From Fragilaria crotonensis (lineage: Eukaryota > Bacillariophyta > Fragilariophyceae > Fragilariales > Fragilariaceae), in contig JAKSYS010000608.1 of assembly GCA_022925895.1 (NCBI GenBank), positions 1 through 38,087 of the forward strand: a stretch of 38,087 nt of DNA. Direction: 5' to 3'. The notes below the pieces were generated by a model. That model was not told where the DNA came from. It was given only the letters and a program-made list of their open reading frames with translations, and made no database searches. A program made the position numbers and the translations under genes. Position 1 is the stretch's first letter. Each line of letters begins with the position of its first letter. This document shows positions 9,733 through 19,610 of this stretch, piece after piece.

Positions 9733-10844
9733 GGACGTTCCTTAGAGCAGGTCTTATCATTGGGTTAAGTGAGTCCCGAATCGAAAAAAAATCAAAAAAG
9801 CAAGTTTTATTGGAGGGTATAAGTCATTTTTTAGGATCTTGGATTTGACCCTGGGGTTTATATTTTAATCCCGGGTCTAAATTCAGCAAATTTGACCCCA
9901 GGGTCAAAGTTTAGACCCCGAGGGGTCTAAATATTCCACGCGTTTCCTACGCCATGTATATACCACTATCCCCTTTTTCTTCGGCACGAATTCTGCTCGT
10001 CAATGCATGGTGGATGTCACACTACATGTATGCATACACAACAATGTGACCTCCACAACACATGCTCCGGAGAAGAGATGTGAGCACTCCTGATAAATTT
10101 GTTCCATTGTCTTTTCCACAATGATGATCACCACATGGCCATCAGTCTCTTCATGGTGTGATTTGCTTCGGCAATCAAATTTGCCATGGCAATGTTCTTG
10201 TTGACGACGAGTGACGAGTATAGAAGAGGAGCTCGACTCTTGGATTTTCTACACTGTTCTTCAAAAAGGTTTGAGTTATTGAGTAAAAAATGATAAGACT
10301 TGCTTTTTTGTTGGACGTGGAGGATCTAAAATTAGACCCCACCAGGTTAAACTGCCAAAAATTTAACCCGATGATAAGACCTGCTCTTACAGTGCGACAA
10401 AACAGAAACAAAACTCGTCGGAGAATCGTTTCTGTGTTGTTTTGTCGGATCAGCAATTTTCGTCGCCAACAGTTGTCAACAAAGACAAAACGTTTCGTCA
10501 CATACAGCAATGTGGAAATGATTTACTTCGCGCAAGCACATCTTGGAGACAAGTTTTTGTCCAAAAGAACACGAGCAATGACCGTTTGTTTGTTAACTGT
10601 CTTCTGACGTTGCAAATTGGAATGGGTGGTGGTGGTTGGGTTTTACACGGAATCAGGCATCCGAAACGTTTTTGTTACTGTTTTGTTGCCGTGAAATCCC
10701 GACAGATCGGAAAACCTTTTCTGTATTTTTTTGGGCTCCACAGAACTAAATAAATAAATGTCGGAGTTTTTGTCGACCATTAGGGACGAGTATTAAACAA
10801 AAGTGGAGTTTTGTTTCTGTTTTGTCGTTCTATAAGGACCGGCC
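9733..10844. mobile_element. TTA-flanked MITE C, inserted in the end of B and itself split by D
   Basis: The left end is GGACGTTCC then TTACAG...GCGACAAAACAGAAAC (interrupted after GGACGTTCCTTA by element D, resuming at 10390). The complement of the right end is GGCCGGTCCTTATAG followed by the same CGACAAAACAGAAAC word (10806-10844). TTA flanks it at 9730-9732 and 10845-10847. Without element D it is about 470 bp. GG(A/C)C termini and a TTA duplication fit a PIF/Harbinger-like MITE. Confidence 0.72.
9745..10386. mobile_element. TTA-flanked MITE D (642 bp) inserted 9 bp inside the end of C
   Basis: A 24-bp terminal inverted repeat with one mismatch begins GAGCAGGTCTTATCAT at 9745-9768 and has its complement at 10363-10386. 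TTA is duplicated at 9742-9744 and 10387-10389. The interior has further palindromic words around GACCCC/GGGGTC (9845-9930), for example TTTGACCCTGGGGT and GACCCCAGGGTCAAA. There is no coding sequence. It is the innermost and therefore youngest layer of this stack. Confidence 0.82.
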
Positions 10845-10847
10845 TTA

Positions 10848-11596
10848 GGCCACCAATCCTTATCTTGCCACCAAAACCAAAACCAAAACGAGTCTTGGGT
10901 CATTTTGGTTTTGGTTGTCACAAAAATCAACCCTTACCATGGGCCCCCTTTTGTCCCTAACGGGTTATGAAGATTGTGCCATTTTGGTTGTCTGTGTAAT
11001 CATATAACCTATTCGCAACCGAAGTTAAGTTAATTTCGGTTGGCCGACCGAAATGGACAACAGTGCACTGAAATTCCATGTTCCCTTGCCACACATAAAA
11101 ATGAAGGTTGCTGATTGGCTGGCAGAGTTCTTGCAGACTACAGTAGTCGAGTACATACTAATACTACTAGCTAGTGCCGGTAAGACAGAACAAATATATC
11201 ATACACTGTACAACCTCCTTTGTAATGACAATTCTATGATAGGGCCGCCTCTGTGCTTTTACTATGATTCATCAGTAGCTACTCCCGCGTCCTCGTTCAC
11301 AAGACAACAGTAGTACTGCCGATGGTGGCGTGTTGAAAAGGCGCCGGAGTCGTCATTTGCTGATGATTTGGATTTGTCGTACTTGTACCTGACGTGCAAC
11401 ATGTCATGCTTTGTCCGATCTGGACGAAGCAGCAAACCAAGATTCCGTTTTGACTACTTCGAATACCGTTTTCGTTACAGTTTACAGTAAGAAGGGTAAC
11501 AAATCACAAGAACGAAAATGACGTGCGATGATTTTATTAGGTTTCTATTAAATCGCATTTTGGTAATGGTTTTTCGTCGCAAGATAAGGATTGGCC
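10848..11596. mobile_element. TTA-flanked MITE E (749 bp), back to back with C
   Basis: The left end reads GGCCACCAATCCTTATCTTG (10848 on). The complement of the right end reads GGCCAATCCTTATCTTGC (11579-11596), differing by a 3-nt gap. TTA lies at 10845-10847, shared with element C, and at 11597-11599. Directly after it the interrupted end of element B resumes. The interior has CCAAAACCAAAACC/GGTTTTGGTT inverted words near 10875-10915. No gene was seen. Its 3' part overlaps an apparent 119-codon frame that crosses the element boundary and is not real. Confidence 0.7.
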
Positions 11597-12242
11597 TTAG
11601 AACCAATAAATGCGTTAAAATCCGTATCCCCTACACAAATGTTGCTCAAATTATGTTTTTCCCAAAGAATATGTATGAGGACCTCATTCCTTTATTCATC
11701 CTACAGCCTTTGTATACTTGCAGGAAAGTGAGGTTGAGTGAGCGGTCGCTTCAATATTTCACACTGTATTTTGAATTGAGCTCAAATCCATCTCACAATT
11801 TTAACACATCGAGGTGGGCTTCCCATGAATGCTCGGAGTACTTTTTTCACAGTTGCGATATTTATAGAAACGCGTGACACACGATACCGCCTCGTATTTT
11901 TCTTGTGGTCCAACATTGGTGGTACAAGACACACTTGGCTACCAGCGCAACAGTAGACCGAAAATTACATCGATTTTGGGCGAACGTGTGAAAAAAATAC
12001 GCGCGCACATATAAATGTTTCCTCATGCATGCATAAATTTTTATGTATCACTTTGAACCAATAGTCACAAAATGAGGCGATGAAATTGTTCCATTCCTCG
12101 ATGAATATCTGCTCCAGTACAAGATTGATTCAATTGTAACGTGGAGAACTATACAAAGAAGACGTTGTAACGGAACGGAAATAGAGTGCGAAGCTTGAAG
12201 GAATAGATAAATTTAGTCGTAACATGCATTCAATTATTGGTT

Positions 12243-12527
12243 CTAAGCAGTTTTTAGGTGGTACCGCGACTTAATTGACTCTAGGATCGACATCAGCATG
12301 TCCATTTCTACTATTGCTGGCGTCCTCCGTACTGTCTTGTCCTTCAAGGATCCGATGTCAGGACCGAAGATTCGTTCTGCCGCAATGATATCTGCACGTG
12401 ACACTGGACAATTAGGCAGAAGGAGGGTTCTTGTCAATAATTGATAGAAATGTCGTCGTGCTTGGCCGTCCGATAATTTGTTGTACCTTGCGCGCCAGTG
12501 GCCTTCGAGTAATCACGTTGGGAGTAC
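12243..12527 (-). pseudogene. copia integrase N-terminal segment
   Basis: The minus strand encodes LLPNCPVSRADIIAAERIFG and then PDIGSLKDKTVRRTPAIVEM. These are signature phrases of the region preceding the integrase core in diatom copia elements. Upstream, in another frame, ARKVQQIIGRPSTTTFLSII continues the same protein, separated by a frameshift near 12435. The segment runs off into the TA boundary of element B on one side and into the TTA boundary of element F on the other. Confidence 0.8.
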
Positions 12528-12530
12528 TTA

Positions 12531-13311
12531 GGCCGGTGCTTGCAGCGAACGAAACGTCCCGCAAAACAGAACGCCGCGTCTATTCTGGGGAAAAATGGTC
12601 CTTACAGCCCCCAAAACTGCCCCCGAGAGGCGCGCGCGTTTCGGGGATCCGGGTACTTTTGATCGAAACCACAGAACGCCGAGGGCGTTCTGTGTGAAAG
12701 CCGGGTTCGCACGAAACGCAACAACCGAGTTTGTGTATGAAGTGCTACGTAATTAGAACTCGGACTAAATGGGACCAGGCATGGGACGGTGTGGTACTAC
12801 AGTACGCTGTGCCAATGGAGTACAATGCGAGTTGCGGTGCGCGGGCAGGCGGCTATTCTTGTCTTCGGAACTCATCTGATTGTCACAGATAACCGCATCC
12901 GATAGAGAAGCTCGTTGTTTGATCCGAGAGGGCGAATTGTAGCATCCGAACAAAACGAGCGCCTGCCTTTCTTTCACGAGCCGCGCGGCATGTCTGTCGA
13001 GTGCTTCTTGCGGTTTTTTGGCCCATTTGCTCATGGCGTCAAATTTGTTCGACAAACGACGTGACAAGCGACAAATGAGACGACTGATCCACATGATACC
13101 TTTAGTACATTTTTCACGCAACTACATTCAATGCCTGATTTCTTTTACACTTATACATGTCAATATAGTATACATAAAATGCTCTCCAATTCTGCGGTTT
13201 TGTGGTTATTTTCTAGGGAGTACGCCTGTAAGGACCATATTTCACGTTTTCACATAACAGTACGGGACGTCCGTTCTGCTGAAAACGTTTCGTTCGCTGC
13301 AAGCACCGGCC
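12531..13311. mobile_element. TTA-flanked MITE F (781 bp) inserted in copia pol
   Basis: A perfect 27-bp terminal inverted repeat begins GGCCGGTGCTTGCAGCGAAC at 12531-12557 and is complemented at 13285-13311. TTA is duplicated at 12528-12530 and 13312-13314. GGCC termini and a TTA target are PIF/Harbinger-like. A second inverted pair further in (CGTCCCGCAAAACAGAACG near 12555 and its rough complement near 13263-13285) extends the hairpin. No transposase frame was seen. Perfect ends suggest it is younger than elements B, C and E. Confidence 0.85.
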
Positions 13312-13349
13312 TTAGTACTGTTATCGTTTATGACATACGGTGTTGACCA

Positions 13350-15011
13350 TCATGACTTCAGCTCTGGCTTGGTGTCCATGTGTACATCCATGTAGTATAG
13401 TCCCTTTTTGGACAGGTTGAAAACACGAATTGTACCATCTTCCTTATGAATTATATGGAAAGCGTTGCCGTTGGAACTGTCGAATGTCACACGATATCCA
13501 CGCTCCTTCACACGTGCAAGAGACAAAATGTTCGCTATTCCCGTAGGATCGTACCAGACGGTCCCGTACCCAACGAGTTCTCCGATCAGATTCGTACTGG
13601 AAATACCAGCATTGCAGTGAATGTCCATCGTACTCGAGTGTTCGCGAATATTTGTGACGAGTTTTTTGTTACAAAACACGTCAACTGTCGAACAATTGAT
13701 TATCCAAGAGAATCCAATCATGTGGGATGCGACCATCATTGCCAATCTGCATGGTCACGCCCTTTTCCATTGTTGCGTTGACGAATTGATAGTGGACATA
13801 CTCTTCTTGGTCATCAAGTAGGCTGTCAACAGTGAGTAATGTTGTCCGGTTTGCTTTTTTGTTTTATTGTCTTTGTCTTTGACATCGGTCTTTTCATCTG
13901 AAACGCGCTCGTTATCGCATTCGTTGGCGTAGTGCCCTTTTTCCTTGCAACGATGACATGTAACATCCTTTTTGTCCTTCGTCTTTCCAGTTTTTTTATC
14001 ACCGTCGTTGACGAATGAAATTTCCCCGTCATGGACATCACGAGTGCCAAGACGAGCTTCATGCTTCCAGTGTGCCAGAAGGTGATTTGCTGCGACCATG
14101 GTTTTTGGATATTTGTTGTTTCCCTGGAGATAACTATTCTCCATATTTTCGACGAGCTTGCCAAAGCGGAGACGGTCCGAGCAAAGAATGAATGCGACAG
14201 CCAAAGATCTCTGTTCAACATCCTCGGCAAGAACCTTCATTTCTGCCTTTGTCATCCCCACTTTATTGGTTTTGCCTGTTTCACGGAGAATCATTTCCTC
14301 CACGCCATTGTCTTCCCAGACATTTCCTCTGCAATGCTTGATCACCGCCACAGAATTCAGGAACTGAGTGTGGAAGTCTGCAGTGGGAAGTTTGCCTTGC
14401 AATTGCATGATATAACGCTTCTTCGCCTCAAAAAGTGAATGTGGAACGTATTTTTGACTCTGATGCTGGTAAGTAACATTCTTGATTGTCTTGAGAAGGA
14501 GCAGTCCGTCATTCTCGTTGGACATCTTTGAAAACCCTTCCTCTGCCACGATTCTTTGTTGTAGCATTTCAGTGCACTGTCCCCAGATAAGGGCAAACAA
14601 TTGCCGAAGATTGTGTTCCAATTGTTCCTCTCTCTTTGGCGATGGAATCTATCTTCTTCTCCCATTTACGGACTGCGCCCCTTCCGGCGTCCTCAGGGAT
14701 GTCTTCCGTCATTGCAAATATTGGTACCTCTTCACTTTCGACAGCCGTCTTAACGTCGCCGCCACACTTATAGGTTCGACCAACATACCCGGCAATCTCC
14801 TTTGTGGTTCTGGCGAACATATCTGATTGCTTAGAGTCGGACCAGTCATAGTAGTATCCCTTGAGAGCAGCACTTTGCCTTCAAATTTAGTGGTAGGCAG
14901 TTGCATGCAATTTTGACCTTTGTGGAAGTTAAAAGTTTTCTTCTTGTCTCCTCCAGCTTCCTTGTCCTTGTCTTGCTTGCCGCCTTCCGTCTTCAACTTG
15001 GATTCAGCCAT
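13350..15011 (-). pseudogene. copia gag and protease, frameshifted
   Basis: Gag starts at ATG 15011 (MAESKLKTEGGKQ). After a frameshift near 14865 it continues as DWSDSKQSDMFARTTKEIAG, and after another near 14600 as the long frame 14621-13755. That frame has QSQKYVPHSLFEAKKRY and a CCHC zinc knuckle, CHRCKEKGHYANEC (C-x2-C-x4-H-x4-C), the nucleocapsid hallmark. The protease follows. Its WILLDNQ active-site phrase is in a different frame from the STVDVF that should follow it; a short insertion near 13700 breaks the catalytic motif. Downstream CNAGISSTNLIGELVGYGTV and NILSLARVKERGYRVTFDS are well preserved to the stop at 13350. At least four frame breaks make this inactive. Confidence 0.85.
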
Positions 15012-15094
15012 GATGAGTTTGTGTGAGACTTCAATTTAATTTTGTTGAAACCACGATATCGCTCCCAGTCCCTACGTGCCAATCAGACAACGGT

Positions 15095-15200
15095 GCAGTA
15101 CTGCAGCACTTGATCGTTGATAGACTCTGAGTACTTGTACTGTACTGTAGTAGTTGATAGTACTCCGAGTAAACGGAGTACTACAGTTCTACTCTCTAGA
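15095..15200. promoter_or_regulatory. GTAC palindrome cluster upstream of tubulin cofactor B
   Basis: Includes a hairpin with 9-bp arms, AGTACTCCG (15159-15167) and CGGAGTACT (15174-15182), and the words GAGTACTTGTACTGTACTGTAG and CTACTCTCTAGAGTAG nearby. It lies about 230-330 bp upstream of the cofactor B start and at the 5' edge of the copia relic. A promoter role is inferred only from this position and from similar clusters ahead of other genes in the window. Confidence 0.4.
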
Positions 15201-15426
15201 GTAGTGTTGTAGCATACAAGGACCAGCTACCTGGTACGACGAACCAGAATCTTGCACTCCCTCCAGGAAAAATGTGGACTTTCCCGCATCTCCCGCTGGT
15301 AGTTTCCGGTTTCCACCTCCATCCGCCGCATTGTCCCCTCTTCGTTTGCTCGTCTCGTGGACTCACAAGTGTCATTGGTGTGAAGTCGTTTGTTGAGTTC
15401 CCAAGAAGTTTACAATACCAGATAGA

Positions 15427-16389
15427 ATGAGCGTGATTCCCCAAACAAACAGTGATTTGTTGGCGCTCAAGGCGTACATACAACGCAAGGATGCGACGCA
15501 ATATGATGATCTCCCCAGTGACATGGTACTCTTGGATTTGACTCATTCCAACCTGAAACAGCAGCACATTGAAATCCGATTCTATTTAAGTGATACTGTG
15601 GATACATTGAGAGCAAGAATATATCAAAAGACTGGTACACCTCACGTGTTCCAACATTTGCAAATATTCAGTCCGGGTGTTTGTTTGAATGAAATCCCTC
15701 CCAATGCCGATGAGACAACGAAATTGGGATTCTTTTCATTGTATCATGGTATGCGAGTGCACTGCATTGACCTCAATCCTCATTCCGGAAGTAAAGGAGG
15801 ACAATATGAGGACACATCGTTGGTCGACAAGTACGTCATGTCGGAAGAAGAGTATGCCAAACGCAAGGGAACACTGCGTGATTGGCAACAACAACAAAAG
15901 GCCAAGGATGCTACCTTTACCCTCCGAAAACATGCCAAGGAACATTCGGAAATGGTGGAAGCGCGGCGTTTAGCGAAATTAGGACTCGAACTCCCACCAG
16001 GATTTGAGTATGATGAAAATGGCGCACCTGTTCGAATCGAACTTGATGAGGAGGAGGAAAAAGTCAAGCAGGCGGCAATAGCTTCGGCAGATGGTGCTGC
16101 TAGTGCCGTTGCGGGTATAGAGATTGGAATGCGATGCGAGGTCCAACCTGGCGGTCGTCGTGGCAGCATTGCCTTTGTTGGCGAAGTCAAGGAGTTGGAT
16201 GGTGGCCATTGGGTAGGTGTCATCTTTGATGAACCGGTGGGCAAAACGGACGGAACAACACCGGATGGGACGCGGTACTTCGATGCACCGGGCAGCAACT
16301 ACGGAGGTTTTGTTCGAGGCAAGAATGTGACTGTTGGAGATTTTCCGGAAAGAGATCTTTTTGATGAAGATAGTGAAGACGAACTGTAA
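15427..16389 (+). CDS. TBCB: tubulin-folding cofactor B
   Basis: 320 residues, intronless, ATG 15427 to TAA 16387-16389. The N-terminal part (about residues 30-115) is the ubiquitin-like domain of the family (VLLDLTHSNLKQQHIEIRFY, then LRARIYQKTGTPHVFQHLQI). The middle is a charged, helical linker. Residues about 232-305 form a CAP-Gly domain with GMRCEVQPGGRRGSIAFVGE, HWVGVIFDEPVGKTDG (GKTDG in place of the usual GKNDG) and YGGFVRGKNV. The acidic end, DEDSEDEL, is typical of the family and resembles tubulin tails. It acts in the cytosol with cofactor E to release and degrade or recycle alpha-tubulin. Its size and domain order match animal and plant homologues. It is convergent with the ABCG fragment, 10 bp away. 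Confidence 0.93.
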   Translation: MSVIPQTNSDLLALKAYIQRKDATQYDDLPSDMVLLDLTHSNLKQQHIEIRFYLSDTVDTLRARIYQKTGTPHVFQHLQIFSPGVCLNEIPPNADETTKLGFFSLYHGMRVHCIDLNPHSGSKGGQYEDTSLVDKYVMSEEEYAKRKGTLRDWQQQQKAKDATFTLRKHAKEHSEMVEARRLAKLGLELPPGFEYDENGAPVRIELDEEEEKVKQAAIASADGAASAVAGIEIGMRCEVQPGGRRGSIAFVGEVKELDGGHWVGVIFDEPVGKTDGTTPDGTRYFDAPGSNYGGFVRGKNVTVGDFPERDLFDEDSEDEL

Positions 16390-16399
16390 TGCCAAATAT

Positions 16400-17047
16400 C
16401 TACCTGACAGTGTTAGCTATTTGATGACGAACATTTACGCTCGTAGGGACAGCCTTGTAGTTATTCAGACGGACATCGGCATTGATGGTGATGCGGCCTC
16501 GGGTGGCGGCACGACCAGCTAGAATGTTGAGCAATGTAGTTTTGCCGGCGCTCTGCGTACAGCGCAGCAAATCGCAGATTAGTGAATGCATCCGAGAGCA
16601 AATACACACTGGTTGTTCGCAACGTACCTTGGCCCCATGATGGCTGTAGTCTGCTTTGCTTGGGCCTCCCCCCAAACCTGATCCAGAAGTTGGCGGTCCT
16701 TGCCTTCTTTCTCTCCAGCCTGCGATGAAGAGGATTGAAGCAGTGCAAGTTAGATGCGTTGGAGGGGAGTTTCAATAAACACGACGCATCGAACATATCT
16801 TCAGAAAGCAACTCACCAGCACCAAGTTCACATTTTGCCACGTGATCGTTTTTCCCTCACGAGTAGTATAAGGATGTTCTCTTGCCTCGAGAGCAAGGCT
16901 GGAAATTTTGTGGATTCCCTTGCTAGGACTGGTTCCTGGCCCTGCAACAGGGGCCATGTGCGTCTGTGCCTCAACATCAAGGCCTCGGGGTTCCTCTTGA
17001 ACAATCCTCTTGTCAATCCGATATTGAACCTTCAAGAAATCGCTCAA
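16400..17047 (-). pseudogene. 5' fragment of an ABCG-type ABC transporter gene
   Basis: Three exon-like pieces splice well on the minus strand. Exon 1 ends EGKTITWQNVNLVL at a GTGAGT donor (intron 16720-16816). Exon 2 (16719-16628) is AGEKEGKDRQLLDQVWGEAQ and then TTAIMGP. Intron 2 is 16551-16627, and exon 3 begins AGKTTLLNILAGRAATRGRI and runs to VNVRHQIA. This is the start of the nucleotide-binding domain up to just past Walker A. The Walker A reads GPS-AGKT, apparently one Gly short of GPSGAGKT. After QIA the frame degenerates and stops at 16400, abutting the 3' end of cofactor B. The rest of the domain and all membrane segments are missing. The upstream limit is uncertain: there is no clear ATG before 17047. 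Confidence 0.7.
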
Positions 17048-18164
17048 CGACGGTTTGTCGTATACTTAATATGATGCCAGATTTAGCTGCAGCCTTTGTT
17101 GAAGAACTTTTTGTGTGAAGTTAGATGAAACCATCTCTTTGGCTCGGCGAAGCCGGCATCTGCGGAAAAGAATTACTTGAACCGGGGTTGAGTGCTCGGA
17201 AGTCGTCGAGCTCGGCAAAGCCAGCACTTAAGGACAACCTAGTAGATAAGCACAGAATCGACGAAACAAATACATCTCACATCTACGATAGGAATTTGTC
17301 ATGACAAAAGTATAGGATTTGCGCCCTCGGCGAAGACGTCGGCGAGGTTGTCCACGAAGTTCCTCGCCGAGAGAAAGACATAGGTAGAACACCGCAGAGC
17401 AGTTTTGTTCCCTCCTACATGAGATATAAAGCCTTTCGCATCAAGGTAATGTCGTGATGTTATGATATCAGCAATGGTATTGTGCCGGCGAAGTTGCCAT
17501 CTACTAACTTCTAAATTCGCCAGATCCTCCATCCTCCATAATCCATAACAAATATAGATGGTGAGCTAACCCCGAGTAGTGATTTGTGCAAGGACCGAGC
17601 ACTGCGATCATGTACCCTGTACCTGGTACAACAGTACCAGTACTCTACACATGCATACCAGCCAGCGCTCGGAGTTTATTTCTTTGTGTATTTGTAGCAC
17701 TTGCAACGTGGCAATTTGTTGCAATTTGACACCAAACCGTAAAACCCACCTAAATAAAGTTTGTAGATGTTCAATCGATGAACCTTTTAGAACATCATTT
17801 AGAACAATGGACATACCTCCACTTGCGTGTTCCAGCGACAGCTCTACCTGCTCTTGACACCCGTCTTCTTTCCTACCCTCACATTACGAGCGATCGAGTA
17901 GTTTTCCCAGACCTGTCTTTTGGCTCTTACGTGGCCATCAGCGAAGTCTCGAGTCCTGGAATGGTTGGGAAGATCATTTGCGTTGGATTTTGGAGATTAT
18001 CTTGCGTGGCAACCCGACCACATCCTTAGTACTTGACACCTTTCATCAACATATCAGGAGCGATCTTGACTTCGAGGTTCACCTTTATACTACCTTTCAA
18101 CGATCTTCACCTCTTCAGCAAAGTAAGTCCAACGTAGTATTGTCTCACAAAATCCCATGCCGCT
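17048..18164. other. intergenic, with an unidentified open frame and a GTAC cluster
   Basis: 17100-17360 repeats CTCGGCGAAGCCGGCA, GCTCGGCAAAGCCAGCA and CCTCGGCGAAGACGTCGGCG. A 77-codon minus frame (17299-17532; IADIITSRHYLDAKGFISHV, NFVDNLADVFAEGANPI) has coding-like composition and could be a relic, but I do not recognise it. A GTAC cluster (TGTACCCTGTACCTGGTAC..., 17610-17645) lies about 520 bp upstream of the hydrolase start. Confidence 0.35.
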
Positions 18165-19443
18165 ATGAGCTTCCTAGATCTTTCTCTCACTTTATTCCTC
18201 GCTGAACTCATTGGCATTGCCGATGTCTTCCGTGGTGCAGCTCCCATTGCTGGTGAGAAGAAGAATTCAACAACTTTCAAGGTGGACACTGAACTCTTCC
18301 TGATTCTCTTTCTATTCTTAACTTCGTTGCCTCCAGCAAGGTCCAATCCTGGCCGAACCTTCCCTGCGAGAATGAGCTCTTTGAAATACCAAGTTCCCTC
18401 TCCTCCCATCCCGACCAAGTTTCCTCTCAAGTCCCCTCGTGGTGCCAACTTGGCGACACGTGTATGGCCTGTCAAAAACAACAAGAGTGCCAAGGCTCTA
18501 TGTTTGTTGGTTCACGGAGCTGGAGGGCATTCTGGATATATTGACGGCCTCGCCAGCCATCTAACTGAAAATGATATTTTCTGCGCTTCCTACGATCAAG
18601 TCAATTGTGGATACTCGGATCCTGAACCCGACACGCCATCCCCTGGAGTGACTCACGTTCGCAACTTTGATTGTTTCATGGAAGATGTCTGCGCTGCCAT
18701 TGAGTGGATGCAAATGGAGGCGGGCACAACGACTGCTCCCGTCTTTTTATTCGGGGAGAGCTTTGGAGCGTTGCAGGTACGTTGTTGCGAATTTCATTCA
18801 CTGTCAAACGGTGTTGCCAGGTGGCGGCGAGGCCATACCATTGTTTGCCTTGACCCATCGGCTCATGCGTGCGGTGCCCTTCTGGACACCAATCCCCATT
18901 CAGGTAATTGGAGCAGCGTTCGAGAAGGACTTTTACAATTGCAAGATCGACGGAGTCATCTCGTCAGGTGGCATGCTTAAGGTTGGTGCACAATTTCTAC
19001 CACCAATGCCGATTGTGTACGTTTTGGTTTGGCTTGCACAGTATTACCCAAAGATCATCATGCCGGCAACAAACTTTGAATCCACCTTTGATGATGCTTT
19101 TGGCGATAAAGACTGGGCCAAGACTTTTCGGGCTGACCCCAAGGTGGCTATGGAAATCAAGGTAACGATTGGAGCTGTTGCAGCCACTTTGGCAACGGGC
19201 TCCAAATTGCTAGTCAAGGCCAAGGAATTTCCCGTCCCATTCTATGCTATACATGGAAAGGGAGATGTCCGCACCTCTTGCGAGGCAATGGAAGAATTTG
19301 TCGACAACATTGGCCCCTCCATGGCATCCATGGACATTATCGATACAACTGGTCATCAGCTGTTGCAAGACAAATCCGAAATTGTTCAGGATGTTCTCAA
19401 CAAAATCACGACCTGGATTCTTAAAAGTGTGAAAGAAAACTGA
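18165..19443 (+). CDS. alpha/beta hydrolase, monoacylglycerol-lipase (serine aminopeptidase S33) type
   Basis: Two exons, 18165-18776 and 18904-19443, with intron 18777-18903 (GTACGT...TTCAG, phase 0). They give 383 residues. The splice joins ...GESFGALQ to VIGAAFEKDF, as the family requires. The nucleophile elbow GESFG places Ser199; HGKGD gives Asp325 and TTGHQLLQDK gives His355, so the catalytic triad is complete. LLVHGAGGHSG supplies the oxyanion-hole region. A lid rich in hydrophobics (PMPIVYVLVWLAQYY) fits lipid substrates, so the likely role is monoglyceride or lysophospholipid hydrolysis. A second in-frame ATG at 18372 (MSSLKYQVPS) would give 314 residues, closer to the usual size. 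The longer start adds about 69 residues with two hydrophobic stretches that could anchor or target the enzyme. It converges with the MFS gene. Confidence 0.85.
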
Positions 19444-19610
19444 TGCTCTCGACGTTGGCATTCATGCCGTCGGAGGAGCACGCCTACAACTCAAGTCCGC
19501 CTTCAAAGTGGTCTCAAGGCTGTGACAATACGAGCTTCGCCAGCCTAATCTCGCAATTTCATTCTTGCATCTGTATTTGTACTCATGTAATTCATTATAT
19601 AATCTATACG

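Larger units (their letters stand above)
9715..12261. mobile_element. TA-flanked inverted-repeat element B carrying three nested elements
   Basis: The ends are CCACC(A/T)AAAAACTGC, TTAGAACCAATAA. The left copy reads CCACCAAAAAACTGCTTA (9715-9732) and is then interrupted; it resumes as GAACCAATAAATG at 11600. The right copy is intact at 12233-12261. TA dinucleotides flank both ends (9713-9714, 12262-12263), and joining the flanks restores a copia reading frame, which supports the boundaries. Without the nested insertions the element is about 680 bp with no recognisable coding sequence, so it is a MITE. A 2-bp TA target suggests a Tc1/mariner-type transposase, but a longer TWA-type target cannot be fully excluded. 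Confidence 0.75.
8452..15011 (-). mobile_element. dead CoDi-type Ty1/copia retrotransposon, split by nested DNA elements
   Basis: On the minus strand the pieces follow copia order: gag (15011 to about 13760), protease (about 13750-13350), integrase start (about 12527-12243), integrase core (9689-9333) and the integrase/RT linker (about 9300-8452). RT and RNase H are missing, and I see no LTR at either end. The gaps between pieces are filled by terminal-inverted-repeat elements (12531-13311 and 9715-12261). Conceptually removing each insertion with one copy of its target duplication brings copia motifs together again: before 13312 the frame can be read as DNSTKYSQRDYSKA, and across 9714/12262 as KSRY..KVT. 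Stops and several frameshifts show the element is inactive. It has lost the first catalytic Asp region of the integrase. Confidence 0.85.

Noticed and set aside
11518-11877. 119-codon plus-strand frame
   Set aside because: It spans the junction between elements E and B, so it cannot be an ancestral gene.
15780-16298. 172-codon frame antisense to tubulin cofactor B
   Set aside because: Ser/Pro-rich shadow of a confident gene with no identity of its own.
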